A stretch of 6,690 bases of DNA from a bacterium. Lineage in GTDB: Bacteria > Verrucomicrobiota > Verrucomicrobiia > Chthoniobacterales > Terrimicrobiaceae. The stretch's first letter is position 1. Each line of letters starts with the position of its first letter. The translations under genes were made by a program, and so were the position numbers. The stretch is taken from contig RFZT01000135.1 of assembly GCA_009920585.1 (NCBI GenBank), positions 1 to 6,690 on the forward strand. Direction: 5' to 3'. The notes under the pieces were generated by a model that saw only the letters and a list, made by a program, of their open reading frames with translations, did not search any database and was not told where the DNA came from. Shown here piece after piece: positions 1 through 6,631 of the stretch.

Positions 1-3000
1 TGAGCCAAATCCTCGATCGAGTAAATGTCGTGGTGCGGCGGCGGTGAAATAAGGGTAACTCCCTCCACGGAGTGGCGGAGCTTCGCGATGTAAGCGCTGA
101 CCTTGTGACCCGGAAGCTGCCCACCTTCGCCGGGCTTCGCTCCTTGGGCCATCTTGATTTCGATTTCCTTGGCCGAAGCGAGATAGGCGGCGGATACACC
201 AAAGCGTCCAGAAGCAATTTGCTTAATCGCACTATTCGCCCAATCGCCATTCTCGCGGCGCTTGAAACGCACTGGGTCTTCCCCACCCTCACCGCTATTG
301 GATTTGCCGCCGATGCGGTTCATCGCGATAGCAAGGCACTCGTGAGCCTCTGGGCTCAGCGCACCGAGGGACATTCCAGCCGTGGTGAAACGGCGACGAA
401 TCTCCTCGATGGATTCAACCTCGTCGAGAGGAATCGGTCCCGGTGCATTTGGCACCATCTCAAGAAGGTTGCGGAGGGCCATCGGTGTGTTCGCCAGAAC
501 GGCATCGACATATTTTTTGTAATCCTCGGCCTTGCCCGCTTTGTCAGCGCCCTTGATTCCCACATAGGTGTGGAAATTTTGCAAAACCGGCGGCGTGATG
601 GCATGAACTTCGCCTCCACGACGGTAGCGGTAGTAGCCTGGATCCGTGAGTTTGCCAGCCTCGACGGGAACAGTGCCCGAATACGCCAAGGCGTGGCGGG
701 TGAGACTCTCGACGGCGATTTCTTTATATCCGATACCCTCGACTTGGGATGCCGTGCCTTTGAAGCAATTCTTAATGAGATCCGAGGAAATTCCGATCGC
801 TTCGAAGACCTGCGCGCCACGATAGCTATTAACCACCGAAATGCCCATCTTGGACATGATCTTGAGAAGACCGGCCTCGAGGGCCTTGCGGTAATTGATC
901 ACAGATTTTGCGAAGTCGGCGACGGATCCACCGCGCTCGAGGACTTCACGAATAGTCTCAAAAGCGAGATAAGGATTCACCGCACCAGCACCGTAACCAA
1001 CAAGGCAGGCAATCTGGTGGACATCGCGGGCCTCACCAGTCTCGCAAACAAGCCCTGTTTTCATACGCTTGCCAACGCGAATGAGGTGATGGTGAACCGC
1101 CCCCGTCGCGAGGAGCATCGGGACAGCGACCTTGGTGTCATCCACGCCACGATCCGAAAGAATAATGAGACGCAACCCTGCATCCACAGCGGCCTCGGCT
1201 TCCGCACAAATGCGTTTAACCGCGACCTCAAGACCATCCTCACCATCAGCAGCATTCCAAAGAGTCGAGATCGTGACGGATTTATGAACACCCTGCAGGT
1301 TGCGGATTGTTTCAATCTCCTCATCCAAGAGAATCGGAGACTCAACGTGAATGAGGTCGGCATGCTCTGGACTCTCCGCGAGGAGATTGCGGCGCCATCC
1401 AAGGGCCGTGTGCAAACTCATGACCAACTTCTCGCGGATCGGATCGATCGGCGGATTCGTGACTTGAGCAAAGAGCTGCTTAAAATAAGTGTAAAGCAAA
1501 CGCGGCTTGAGCGAAAGAACCGCCAGAGGCGTGTCGTCGCCCATGGAACCAACCGCTTCGGCCCCATCCTTGAGCATTGGCTTGATGATCATGTCGACCT
1601 CTTCGGACGAATAACCGAAAGCGATCTGACGCTGTGTGAGCGTGAGGATATCAAGCTCACCGCTCGGTGCCGAAAACTGGGTTTCCTTGAGTTGCGGGAA
1701 CTGCTTGAGATTAGCCTCAAGCCATTTTCCGTAAGGCTTGGCGGCAGCGAGGCGACCCTTGATATCTTTGTCGCGAAGGAGTTGCCCGAGCGAAGTATCG
1801 ATAGCGATCATTTCACCAGGAGCGAGACGACCTTTTTCAATGATCGTGTCGGGATCCACTCCCGATCCGCCCACCTCGGAACCGATGACAAAAACTCCAT
1901 CCTCGGTGATCTCGTAGCGCGCGGGACGCAGGCCATTGCGGTCTAGGCAGGCACCGATCGTAACTCCATCCGTGAAGCACAAAGCGGCCGGTCCATCCCA
2001 TGGCTCAGAAAAACAGGCATGGTATTTGTAAAAATCCTTCAGCTCTTGCGAGATGGTCGGATCAAAACGATACGCCGGCGGCACAAGCATCGTAACCGAG
2101 TGGAGGATGCTGCGTCCGCTCATGGTCAAAACCTCAAGGGCATTGTCCAAGCTCGCGGAATCGGATCCGCCGGGCTGAATAATGGGCTTGAGAAGATCAA
2201 TGTCCTCACCCCAGAAATCGGCTTTCAATTCGGCTTCGGCGGCGGACATCCAGTTGCGGTTGCCGCGAATCGTATTGATCTCACCATTGTGGCCGAGCAT
2301 CCGGAAAGGATGCGCGAGCGCCCATGTCGGGAAGGTATTTGTGCTGTAGCGCTGGTGATAAAGCGCGATCGCGGTTTCGTAATCCGGGTTAGCTAGGTCG
2401 GGGTAGAATTTCTCCAACGAGGCGGAGACGAGCAGTCCCTTATAAACAATCACCCGATGAGAGAACGACGGGATATAGAAATTGCTGATCTTGTCTGCGG
2501 CCGAGCGGTCCTCGATCTCGTTGCGAGCCAAAAATAGACGGCGCTCGTAGTCATCATCGGACATTCCCGATGGACGACCGATGAGCACATGCTCAATCCT
2601 CGGCATGGTCATCTGAGCCTTGTCGCCGAGCACATGGAGATTCAAGGGAACTTCGCGCCAACCGAAGACATGGAGACCGCGCTTTTCAAGAACCTCGACA
2701 GTATTCGCCTTGGCGCGGGCTGTTTCGTAATCGTTGTCAGCAGGAAGGAACATGACACCGACAGCGAGGTCGGAGTTGTTATAGAGCTTCTGACCAAGCT
2801 TCTCTACCTCGGGGGCAAAAATCTTGTAGGGAATCTGCGTCGTGATACCGGCGCCGTCACCCGTCTTTGCGTCCGCATCGACCGCGCCACGGTGCATAAG
2901 ACTGCACAAAGTCCGAAGACCGGTCTTGAGGATTTCATTGGAACGTTGACCGTTGATCTGGGCAACAAACCCGACACCGCAAGCGTCATGTTCGTGCTCG

Positions 3001-3047
3001 CGGTTGTAGAGTCCTGTGGATTCGTGTGAAGGCAATGCGTTGTTCAT
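1..3047 (-). CDS. gltB: Glutamate synthase large (alpha) subunit, 3' end cut off by the window edge
   Basis: The enzyme makes two glutamates from glutamine and 2-oxoglutarate in the cytoplasm, normally with a small subunit (GltD) that supplies electrons from NAD(P)H; gltD is not in the window. Translating the minus strand from ATG at 3047 gives 1015 codons without a stop. Residues 1-22 form a short propeptide before ACGVGF, so Cys23 is the expected N-terminal nucleophile of the class II glutaminase domain (about 23-440), which also shows RYSTNTFPTW (233-242) and HNGEINT (about 252-258). A central domain follows. The FMN/synthase domain begins near residue 876, with MSLGALSPEAHE, SGEGGED, KPGEGGQLPG (about 970-982) and SPPPHHDIYSIEDLA at the cut. 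The usual length is about 1500 residues, so two thirds are here; the iron-sulfur cysteines and C-terminal beta-helix lie outside. An in-frame TGA 21 bases upstream of the ATG limits the start. No clear SD is visible. I saw no frameshift. Confidence 0.97.
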   Translation of the reverse strand, partial: MNNALPSHESTGLYNREHEHDACGVGFVAQINGQRSNEILKTGLRTLCSLMHRGAVDADAKTGDGAGITTQIPYKIFAPEVEKLGQKLYNNSDLAVGVMFLPADNDYETARAKANTVEVLEKRGLHVFGWREVPLNLHVLGDKAQMTMPRIEHVLIGRPSGMSDDDYERRLFLARNEIEDRSAADKISNFYIPSFSHRVIVYKGLLVSASLEKFYPDLANPDYETAIALYHQRYSTNTFPTWALAHPFRMLGHNGEINTIRGNRNWMSAAEAELKADFWGEDIDLLKPIIQPGGSDSASLDNALEVLTMSGRSILHSVTMLVPPAYRFDPTISQELKDFYKYHACFSEPWDGPAALCFTDGVTIGACLDRNGLRPARYEITEDGVFVIGSEVGGSGVDPDTIIEKGRLAPGEMIAIDTSLGQLLRDKDIKGRLAAAKPYGKWLEANLKQFPQLKETQFSAPSGELDILTLTQRQIAFGYSSEEVDMIIKPMLKDGAEAVGSMGDDTPLAVLSLKPRLLYTYFKQLFAQVTNPPIDPIREKLVMSLHTALGWRRNLLAESPEHADLIHVESPILLDEEIETIRNLQGVHKSVTISTLWNAADGEDGLEVAVKRICAEAEAAVDAGLRLIILSDRGVDDTKVAVPMLLATGAVHHHLIRVGKRMKTGLVCETGEARDVHQIACLVGYGAGAVNPYLAFETIREVLERGGSVADFAKSVINYRKALEAGLLKIMSKMGISVVNSYRGAQVFEAIGISSDLIKNCFKGTASQVEGIGYKEIAVESLTRHALAYSGTVPVEAGKLTDPGYYRYRRGGEVHAITPPVLQNFHTYVGIKGADKAGKAEDYKKYVDAVLANTPMALRNLLEMVPNAPGPIPLDEVESIEEIRRRFTTAGMSLGALSPEAHECLAIAMNRIGGKSNSGEGGEDPVRFKRRENGDWANSAIKQIASGRFGVSAAYLASAKEIEIKMAQGAKPGEGGQLPGHKVSAYIAKLRHSVEGVTLISPPPHHDIYSIEDLA

Positions 3048-3194
3048 GTTTCTGTCAAAATCAAATCAGCCAGCAAGAATCGCTCCACAATCAATAATGT
3101 GGAGGATTTTTTTAAAAAAATTTACATCCCAGATCCTCTAAGGGTCACGAGCGACTTCTAATTTGGGATTCAAAAAACCCCAGCGCCGCGAGGC
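3048..3194. other. Intergenic region between hpt and gltB: gltB leader and possible promoter
   Basis: This is the only gap between the minus-strand genes large enough for a gltB promoter. Reading the minus strand, a weak sigma70-like pair is GTGACC, 18 bases, then TAAATT (the last at about 3119-3124); each hexamer matches consensus at four of six positions. A T7A7 palindrome (3107-3120) lies just downstream. Next comes a hairpin at 3083-3104, then the ATG at 3047. If the promoter is right, the leader would be about 60-65 bases long. No SD is convincing before the ATG. These are by-eye matches in AT-rich DNA. Confidence 0.3.
3083..3113 (+). terminator. Hairpin plus T7 tract, terminator-like on the plus strand, in the gltB leader
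   Basis: CTCCACA (3083-3089) pairs perfectly with TGTGGAG (3098-3104) around an 8-base loop. On the plus strand GA and seven T residues (3107-3113) follow, as in a short intrinsic terminator. On the minus strand the stem is not followed by a T tract, so it would not terminate gltB leader transcription. No plus-strand gene to the left ends here, so it would serve either an antisense transcript of gltB or nothing; it could also act as a leader stem-loop of gltB. The structure is visible and the role is open. Confidence 0.35.
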
Positions 3195-3203
3195 TCAGCG
3201 GGC
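3172..3203 (-). terminator. Possible weak intrinsic terminator of hpt
   Basis: On the minus strand the end of hpt, including its stop codon, can fold into a GC-rich imperfect hairpin: the arms 3192-3201 and 3178-3187 give seven Watson-Crick pairs with three single mismatches around loop TCGC. Six T residues (3172-3177 on the minus strand) follow directly. The mismatches make it weaker than the two terminators near the right edge, and read-through into gltB is possible. Confidence 0.35.
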
Positions 3204-3743
3204 ATGGCGGGCTATAGCCTCGGCCTTGAGCACACCAATGAAGGGCAGATTGCGATAGCGCTCGTTATAGTCGAGCCCATACCCGACCACAAACTCGTCG
3301 GGTATTTCAAAGCCTGCGTAATCTGCGACAAAGGGTGTATGGCGCTGCACTTTTTTATCCAGCAATACACAGGATCGGATGTTTGTTGCTCCTGATTCGG
3401 CTTCAAGACGGTCAAAAACCGCCCGCAGCGTTCGACCGCTATCCAGTATATCGTCGAGGATCAAAACATGCCGCCCCTTCACATCGGCGATGTGATTTTG
3501 CCGGAACTCCACGCGTCCACTCGTACGAGTGCCATGGTAGCTAGAAATGCTCCAAGAATCGATCTGGAGAGGCAAAGGGATCCGCCGCAGCAAATCCGCC
3601 ATAAAAACAAAACTCCCGTTCATCAGCGAAATCACCGTCAGATCCTTGCCTTGGTAATCCAAGGTGATCTTCTGAGCCAAATCGTCCAAACGCTGAAGAA
3701 TGATGGACTCCTCCAGAAGAACGCGTTCGATATCTTCAATCAT
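3195..3743 (-). CDS. hpt: Hypoxanthine phosphoribosyltransferase
   Basis: This is a cytoplasmic purine salvage enzyme that joins hypoxanthine (often also guanine) to PRPP, giving IMP or GMP. The 182-residue length is normal for bacterial Hpt. Visible motifs are LMNGSFVFMADL (40-51), the flexible-loop region SSYHGTRTSGRV (67-78), the PRPP signature VLILDDILDSGRTL (93-106), LLDKK (127-131) and VGYGLDYNERYRNLP (153-167). By family comparison D101 is the likely catalytic base, K130 or K131 contacts the purine, and D158 binds metal. The acidic pair in the PRPP loop is Asp-Asp (97-98) rather than the commoner Glu-Asp, a conservative change. An in-frame TAG 15 bases upstream fixes ATG 3743 as the first possible start; no strong SD precedes it. 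The gene lies 34 bases after the exported-protein gene on the same strand and probably shares its transcript. Confidence 0.95.
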   Translation of the reverse strand: MIEDIERVLLEESIILQRLDDLAQKITLDYQGKDLTVISLMNGSFVFMADLLRRIPLPLQIDSWSISSYHGTRTSGRVEFRQNHIADVKGRHVLILDDILDSGRTLRAVFDRLEAESGATNIRSCVLLDKKVQRHTPFVADYAGFEIPDEFVVGYGLDYNERYRNLPFIGVLKAEAIARHAR

Positions 3744-3777
3744 GCGTTGGGTTTTCTAAGAGATGAGAGGGCATGGG

Positions 3778-4500
3778 CTATTGCAAAACGCCAAGGGAAC
3801 GGAGGGAACCCTTTTCCAAGGCAAAAATCTCCCGGCTCACTGGCCATGTCGCATTCAAATATCCACTCACGATGGGTTCTGCCATTTTCAAATGCGTGTT
3901 GTCCTGGCGACTGAAGACCAGAACGAGATTGCGATGAGGCATCGCCACGAGGATCTCCGGTCCCAGAATGTCGCGAAACTGGGAGGCAAACTCCGGCGCG
4001 AGCACACACGAGGCCGTCAACGGATTGTCCGATTCCAAGACCACATATTGAACAACGTTATTTTTGTCTCGAACGATGCGCGGCTTGATGCTCGCGAGCA
4101 CTTGGGACGCTGTCCGTAGTGCTTTCTCACGGATCTCGTCAAAGGCGGGGCGTTTTTTTGGAATCACGTCATTCTTGTCGCGAACGATGCGCGGCTTGAT
4201 AGCCAGCATTGTTTTTATGGAGGGGCGCAGAGATTCCTGCCTGACCCAGTCGTAATTGAGAGGGGGTTTAATATTGGCTGCTACAAGTGGCTCAATCTGC
4301 CCATTCACCAAGTGCGTCGCCACAAGGACTGTCCTGACGGAGTCCGCCACGGGTTGCCGGATTTTGGCTTCCACAAACGAAGGTTCGACCATGATCGCCC
4401 AATCGCCCTCCGCCAGCAACGTTGCAGCAAACGAGAAAAGAAAAATGAACAACACGCTTGGGAGTTTCCTTAAAGCTCTGGTAGAGGTGGATGGCAACAT
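3778..4500 (-). CDS. Exported protein of unknown function with an internal repeat; C-terminus faintly like DUF1444/YtpQ
   Basis: The protein has 240 residues and I do not recognise a characterised family with certainty. A Sec-type signal peptide is clear from ATG 4500: basic n-region (R8, R11, K12), hydrophobic core about 13-29 (VLFIFLFSFAATLL) and likely cleavage near A30. No lipobox cysteine is present, so it is predicted to be secreted, periplasmic or membrane-anchored. Residues 101-112 and 138-149 are near-identical copies of IKPRIVRDKN(D/N)V. The C-terminal part, LGPEILVAMPHRNLVLVF (179-196) followed by a WPVS segment, recalls the DUF1444/YtpQ style, which is a weak impression only. The start is uncertain: ATG 4500 has no SD, while GTG 4455 has AAGGAAA nine bases upstream but would lose the basic n-region. 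I prefer ATG 4500. It precedes hpt by 34 bases and is divergent from ruvA. Confidence 0.75.
   Translation of the reverse strand: MLPSTSTRALRKLPSVLFIFLFSFAATLLAEGDWAIMVEPSFVEAKIRQPVADSVRTVLVATHLVNGQIEPLVAANIKPPLNYDWVRQESLRPSIKTMLAIKPRIVRDKNDVIPKKRPAFDEIREKALRTASQVLASIKPRIVRDKNNVVQYVVLESDNPLTASCVLAPEFASQFRDILGPEILVAMPHRNLVLVFSRQDNTHLKMAEPIVSGYLNATWPVSREIFALEKGSLRSLGVLQ
4054..4089 (-). repeat. Internal coding repeat, second copy in the exported protein
   Basis: This 36-base segment encodes IKPRIVRDKNNV (residues 138-149). It matches the copy at 4165-4200 at 32 of 36 bases, including a run of 20 identical bases (4070-4089 and 4181-4200). Two of the four differences change an amino acid or lie at its edge (Asp to Asn, and a silent Val codon); the other two are silent. 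The copies are 111 bases (37 codons) apart, so the frame is kept. Confidence 0.9.
4165..4200 (-). repeat. Internal coding repeat, first copy in the exported protein
   Basis: This segment encodes IKPRIVRDKNDV (residues 101-112) and pairs with the copy at 4054-4089. The likeness extends weakly to about 23 residues, both units starting with Leu-Arg before a variable stretch, which suggests an in-frame tandem duplication of a roughly 37-codon unit followed by divergence outside the basic core. Confidence 0.9.
4483..4490 (+). promoter_or_regulatory. Shine-Dalgarno site of ruvA
   Basis: AGAGGTGG lies eight bases before ATG 4499 and contains a six-base match (GAGGTG) to the canonical anti-SD. It decides the ruvA start against the in-frame ATG codons at 4256 and 4446, which would add sequence with no RuvA counterpart. 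It lies inside the 5' coding part of the opposite-strand gene. Confidence 0.75.
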
Positions 4501-5104
4501 GATTGCGTTTTTAGAAGGAATACTCGCTGAGGCCCTGCCGACCCAGATTGTCGTAAACGTCCAAGGAGTGGGATATCAGGTGATGATTCCCATATCAAGT
4601 TTTGAGCGGTTGCCCGAGCCTGGATCAAAAGTAAAAATCCTCACCCACCTCGCGGTGCGCGAAGACGCCCACATTCTGTACGGTTTTTTCAGTTCGGGCG
4701 AACGGGATTTATTTCGACTCCTTCTCCATCACGTCTCCGGCGTCGGTCCGAAGATCGCCCTCTCTGTTCTTAGCGGTCTCTCTGTAGAAATGTTTAAATC
4801 CGCCGTTGTGGCAGGAGATACCGGAACGATTTCAAAAATCAGCGGAGTCGGAAAAAAAACCGCTGAAAGAATCGTTCTTGAGCTGAAAGATAAAGTCGGA
4901 GTCGCCGCAGAGTGGGAGGCATCAAGCGCGAAGAATGCACCAAGCCCAGATGACGTTCGCCTTCACGATGCCGTACTCGCCCTCATTTCTCTCGGTTACA
5001 AACAGGTCGAAGCGCACAAAGCCATCCGCATCGTCATGAAGAGCGGCGGCGAAACTCCCGCCTCTGAAGATCTCGTTCGCCAAGCATTGAAAATCCTCTC
5101 ATGA
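4499..5104 (+). CDS. ruvA: Holliday junction DNA-binding protein RuvA
   Basis: RuvA forms tetramers that clamp four-way DNA junctions and load the RuvB motor for branch migration during recombinational repair. The 201-residue protein has the normal family length and layout. Residues 1-63 form the OB-fold domain (MIAFLEG start, VQGVGYQV at 21-28, LAVREDAHILYGF at 51-63); E55 and D56 match the acidic pin residues of E. coli RuvA in position and identity. Two helix-hairpin-helix motifs follow, at about 74-91 (VSGVGPKIA) and 111-126 (ISGVGKKTAERIV). A charged linker (about 132-155) leads to the C-terminal RuvB-binding domain with ALISLGYKQVEAHKAI. The open frame extends upstream to 4256, but family start and SD favour 4499. 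The stop overlaps the next gene by ATGA. Neither ruvB nor ruvC is in the window. Confidence 0.96.
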   Translation: MIAFLEGILAEALPTQIVVNVQGVGYQVMIPISSFERLPEPGSKVKILTHLAVREDAHILYGFFSSGERDLFRLLLHHVSGVGPKIALSVLSGLSVEMFKSAVVAGDTGTISKISGVGKKTAERIVLELKDKVGVAAEWEASSAKNAPSPDDVRLHDAVLALISLGYKQVEAHKAIRIVMKSGGETPASEDLVRQALKILS

Positions 5105-6405
5105 GCGGACTGGATACGGTCCGAGCGGTTCACGCAGCACTTCCCGATGGCGGACTGTTCCACGAGAAGGAATGGCGTATCGCGCCCAAGCCCTTCGAAA
5201 TTTCTTCTGAATTCCGCGAAGAACTCGATAAGCTCGGCTACCGCCTTGTTCTATTTTTAAAAGCTTGCGACCAACTCTATCGCCAGAGTGCAAAAGGTCG
5301 CCAACCCTCTTGGGTGGCCGATTTGCTCGATGCTGGAAAACCGCCAGAACTCGTCGCTTTTCAACGCGAACACGGCATAGCCGGCGACATCCCTCGCGTC
5401 ATTCGACCCGACCTCATCCTCACCGCAGAAGGATACACCATAGCCGAGATCGACAGTGTTCCCGGCGGGATCGGCCTCACCGCTTGGCTTAATAAAACGT
5501 ACTCGTCTCTTGGCCACAATGTCCTCGGTGGCGACGACGGTATGCTCAACGGCTTCGCTCGCATTCTTCCTGGCGGCGATATTTTAATTTCCGAAGAGGC
5601 CGCCACCTACCGACCTGAAATGAACTGGCTCGCAGAGCAACTCAATGCCTCCTTCGCATCGACTGGCCATTGGAGAGTCCTCGACGCCACCCCTCGATCG
5701 GATTGGCAGCCTCATCTTTACCGGTTCTTCGAACTGTTCGATCTCGCCAACGTTGCCGCCACCGAACGCCTCCAGACTGTTATTCGAGAGAAATCCCTTC
5801 ACATCACCCCGCCCTTCAAACCGGCACTGGAGGAGAAGCTTTGGTTTGCCCTTTTTTGGCTCAAGCCACTGGAGGAGTTTTGGCGATGCGAGTTGGGCGA
5901 GCGCGCGTTTTTGGCCCTCCAAAAAGCCATCCCCTACACGTGGCTCCTCGATCCCACTCCCCTGCCCCGCCATGCCGTTTTGCCCCGCCTTGATGCACAA
6001 TCGTGGGCGGAGGTGGCCGCCTTCAGCCAAAAGAAGCGCAACTTCATTCTCAAAATCAGTGGATTTTCCGAAAAAGCCTGGGGATCGCGGGGCGTCATGG
6101 TCGCCGCGGATCATCCCCAAAACGAATGGAAGGCCGAACTCGAAACAGCCCTGTCCGAGTTCGCCCACCAACCTCGTATCCTTCAATCCTTCCACCCTGG
6201 AAAGCTTTTCGAAACCGAATACGGATTGCCCGGCATGGTGAAACTTCAGCCCATGCGAGCCAGAGTGCGGCTCTGTCCCTACTACTTCGCCTACGAAAAC
6301 ACCATCACCTGCGGAGGGGCACTCGCTACACTTTGCCCAGATGACAAAAAACTTCTGCACGGCATGCGCGACGCCATCCTCGCTCCAACAGGAATAGCCT
6401 CCTGA
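5101..6405 (+). CDS. Conserved-looking protein of unknown function, possibly ATP-grasp ligase-like
   Basis: The protein has 434 residues, no signal peptide and no transmembrane segment, so it is probably cytoplasmic. I do not recognise a characterised family. Several blocks resemble circularly permuted ATP-grasp or glutathionylspermidine-synthase-like enzymes: RPDLILTAEGYTIAEID (102-118) running into SVPGGIGLTAW, then FILKISGFSEKAWGSRGV (315-332), where K318 and the Gly-Ser segment would suit nucleotide binding, then PRILQSF (358-364), and an Arg-rich segment KLQPMRARVRLCPYYF (381-396) followed by CGGALATLCP. That order would suit an ATP-dependent carboxylate-amine ligase, but this is inference without a database search. 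Its ATG overlaps the ruvA stop as ATGA and has no good SD of its own, so translation is probably coupled to ruvA. The gene ends 44 bases before the T tract of a terminator pointing toward it. The reading frame is real by length, composition and operon position. Confidence 0.85.
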   Translation: MSGLDTVRAVHAALPDGGLFHEKEWRIAPKPFEISSEFREELDKLGYRLVLFLKACDQLYRQSAKGRQPSWVADLLDAGKPPELVAFQREHGIAGDIPRVIRPDLILTAEGYTIAEIDSVPGGIGLTAWLNKTYSSLGHNVLGGDDGMLNGFARILPGGDILISEEAATYRPEMNWLAEQLNASFASTGHWRVLDATPRSDWQPHLYRFFELFDLANVAATERLQTVIREKSLHITPPFKPALEEKLWFALFWLKPLEEFWRCELGERAFLALQKAIPYTWLLDPTPLPRHAVLPRLDAQSWAEVAAFSQKKRNFILKISGFSEKAWGSRGVMVAADHPQNEWKAELETALSEFAHQPRILQSFHPGKLFETEYGLPGMVKLQPMRARVRLCPYYFAYENTITCGGALATLCPDDKKLLHGMRDAILAPTGIAS

Positions 6406-6448
6406 CGCCCCCAATCTGCTGTCGGTAACGCAGAAAAGATTTCGTTAC

Positions 6449-6490
6449 AAAAAAATGCTGCCCGCCCCATCGAATGATGGAGCGGGCAGC
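6449..6490 (-). terminator. Strong intrinsic terminator, minus strand, second after 5S rRNA
   Basis: A 15-pair stem joins 6476-6490 and 6457-6471 around a four-base loop (6472-6475). On the minus strand an A and seven T residues (6449-6455) follow. The single imperfect pair (6466 with 6481) is a G-U wobble in minus-strand RNA but a C-A mismatch in plus-strand RNA, and no T tract follows on the plus strand. Both facts point to minus-strand termination, although the stem may also slow plus-strand transcription leaving the 434-residue gene. Confidence 0.85.
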
Positions 6491-6592
6491 TGTTCCCCCC
6501 AGAACAATTAATAAGTTATCAGGCTTTTTATGCTACGCAACATTTAATTTAGGTTTTTTTCTACGCTCTATCCAGAACGAGAAAACCACATC
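6491..6592. other. AT-rich spacer between two minus-strand terminators; no gene recognised
   Basis: About 100 bases separate the two terminators. They hold a small hairpin next to the second one (TGTTC 6491-6495 with GAACA 6502-6506) and two direct copies of CTACGC (6533-6538 and 6561-6566). I see no tRNA, no credible reading frame and no clear promoter. It may be plain spacer, or the body of a short minus-strand RNA ended by the terminator at 6449-6490. Confidence 0.4.
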
Positions 6593-6630
6593 AAAAAAAG
6601 GCCCGGTGCCTTGTTTCCAAGACACCGGGC
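6593..6630 (-). terminator. Intrinsic terminator of the rRNA operon, directly after 5S rRNA
   Basis: On the minus strand a 13-pair stem (arms 6618-6630 and 6601-6613) with a GAAA loop is followed by C and seven T residues (6593-6599). GAAA is a stable GNRA-type loop, present only when read on the minus strand. The one non-Watson-Crick pair (6609 with 6622) is G-U on the minus strand and C-A on the plus strand. It starts directly at the 5S 3' end, as expected for the end of an rRNA operon. Confidence 0.92.
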
Positions 6631-6631
6631 G

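Noticed and set aside
72..1946. A 624-codon open frame on the plus strand, the longest complete one in the window
   Set aside because: It lies wholly antisense to gltB, whose protein matches the glutamate synthase family throughout. The plus-strand product has no recognisable motif; it is open only because gltB codon choice leaves few antisense stops.
2019..3029. Further plus-strand frames (2019-2396 and 2589-3029) opposite the gltB glutaminase domain
   Set aside because: They are antisense shadows of conserved gltB sequence, with no SD and no family features.
4256..4498. An 81-residue N-terminal extension of RuvA in the same frame
   Set aside because: RuvA proteins begin at the equivalent of MIAFLEG, the SD is eight bases before 4499, and the extension is antisense to the exported-protein gene.
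5584..6414. A 276-codon minus-strand frame and shorter plus-strand frames inside 5265-6344
   Set aside because: They overlap the 434-residue gene in other frames and show no motifs; the coupled frame after ruvA has the ordered, conserved-looking blocks.
6425..6448. GTAACG and CGTTAC inverted repeat after the 434-residue gene, considered as its terminator
   Set aside because: The stem has only six pairs with a 12-base loop, and A residues rather than T residues follow on the plus strand.
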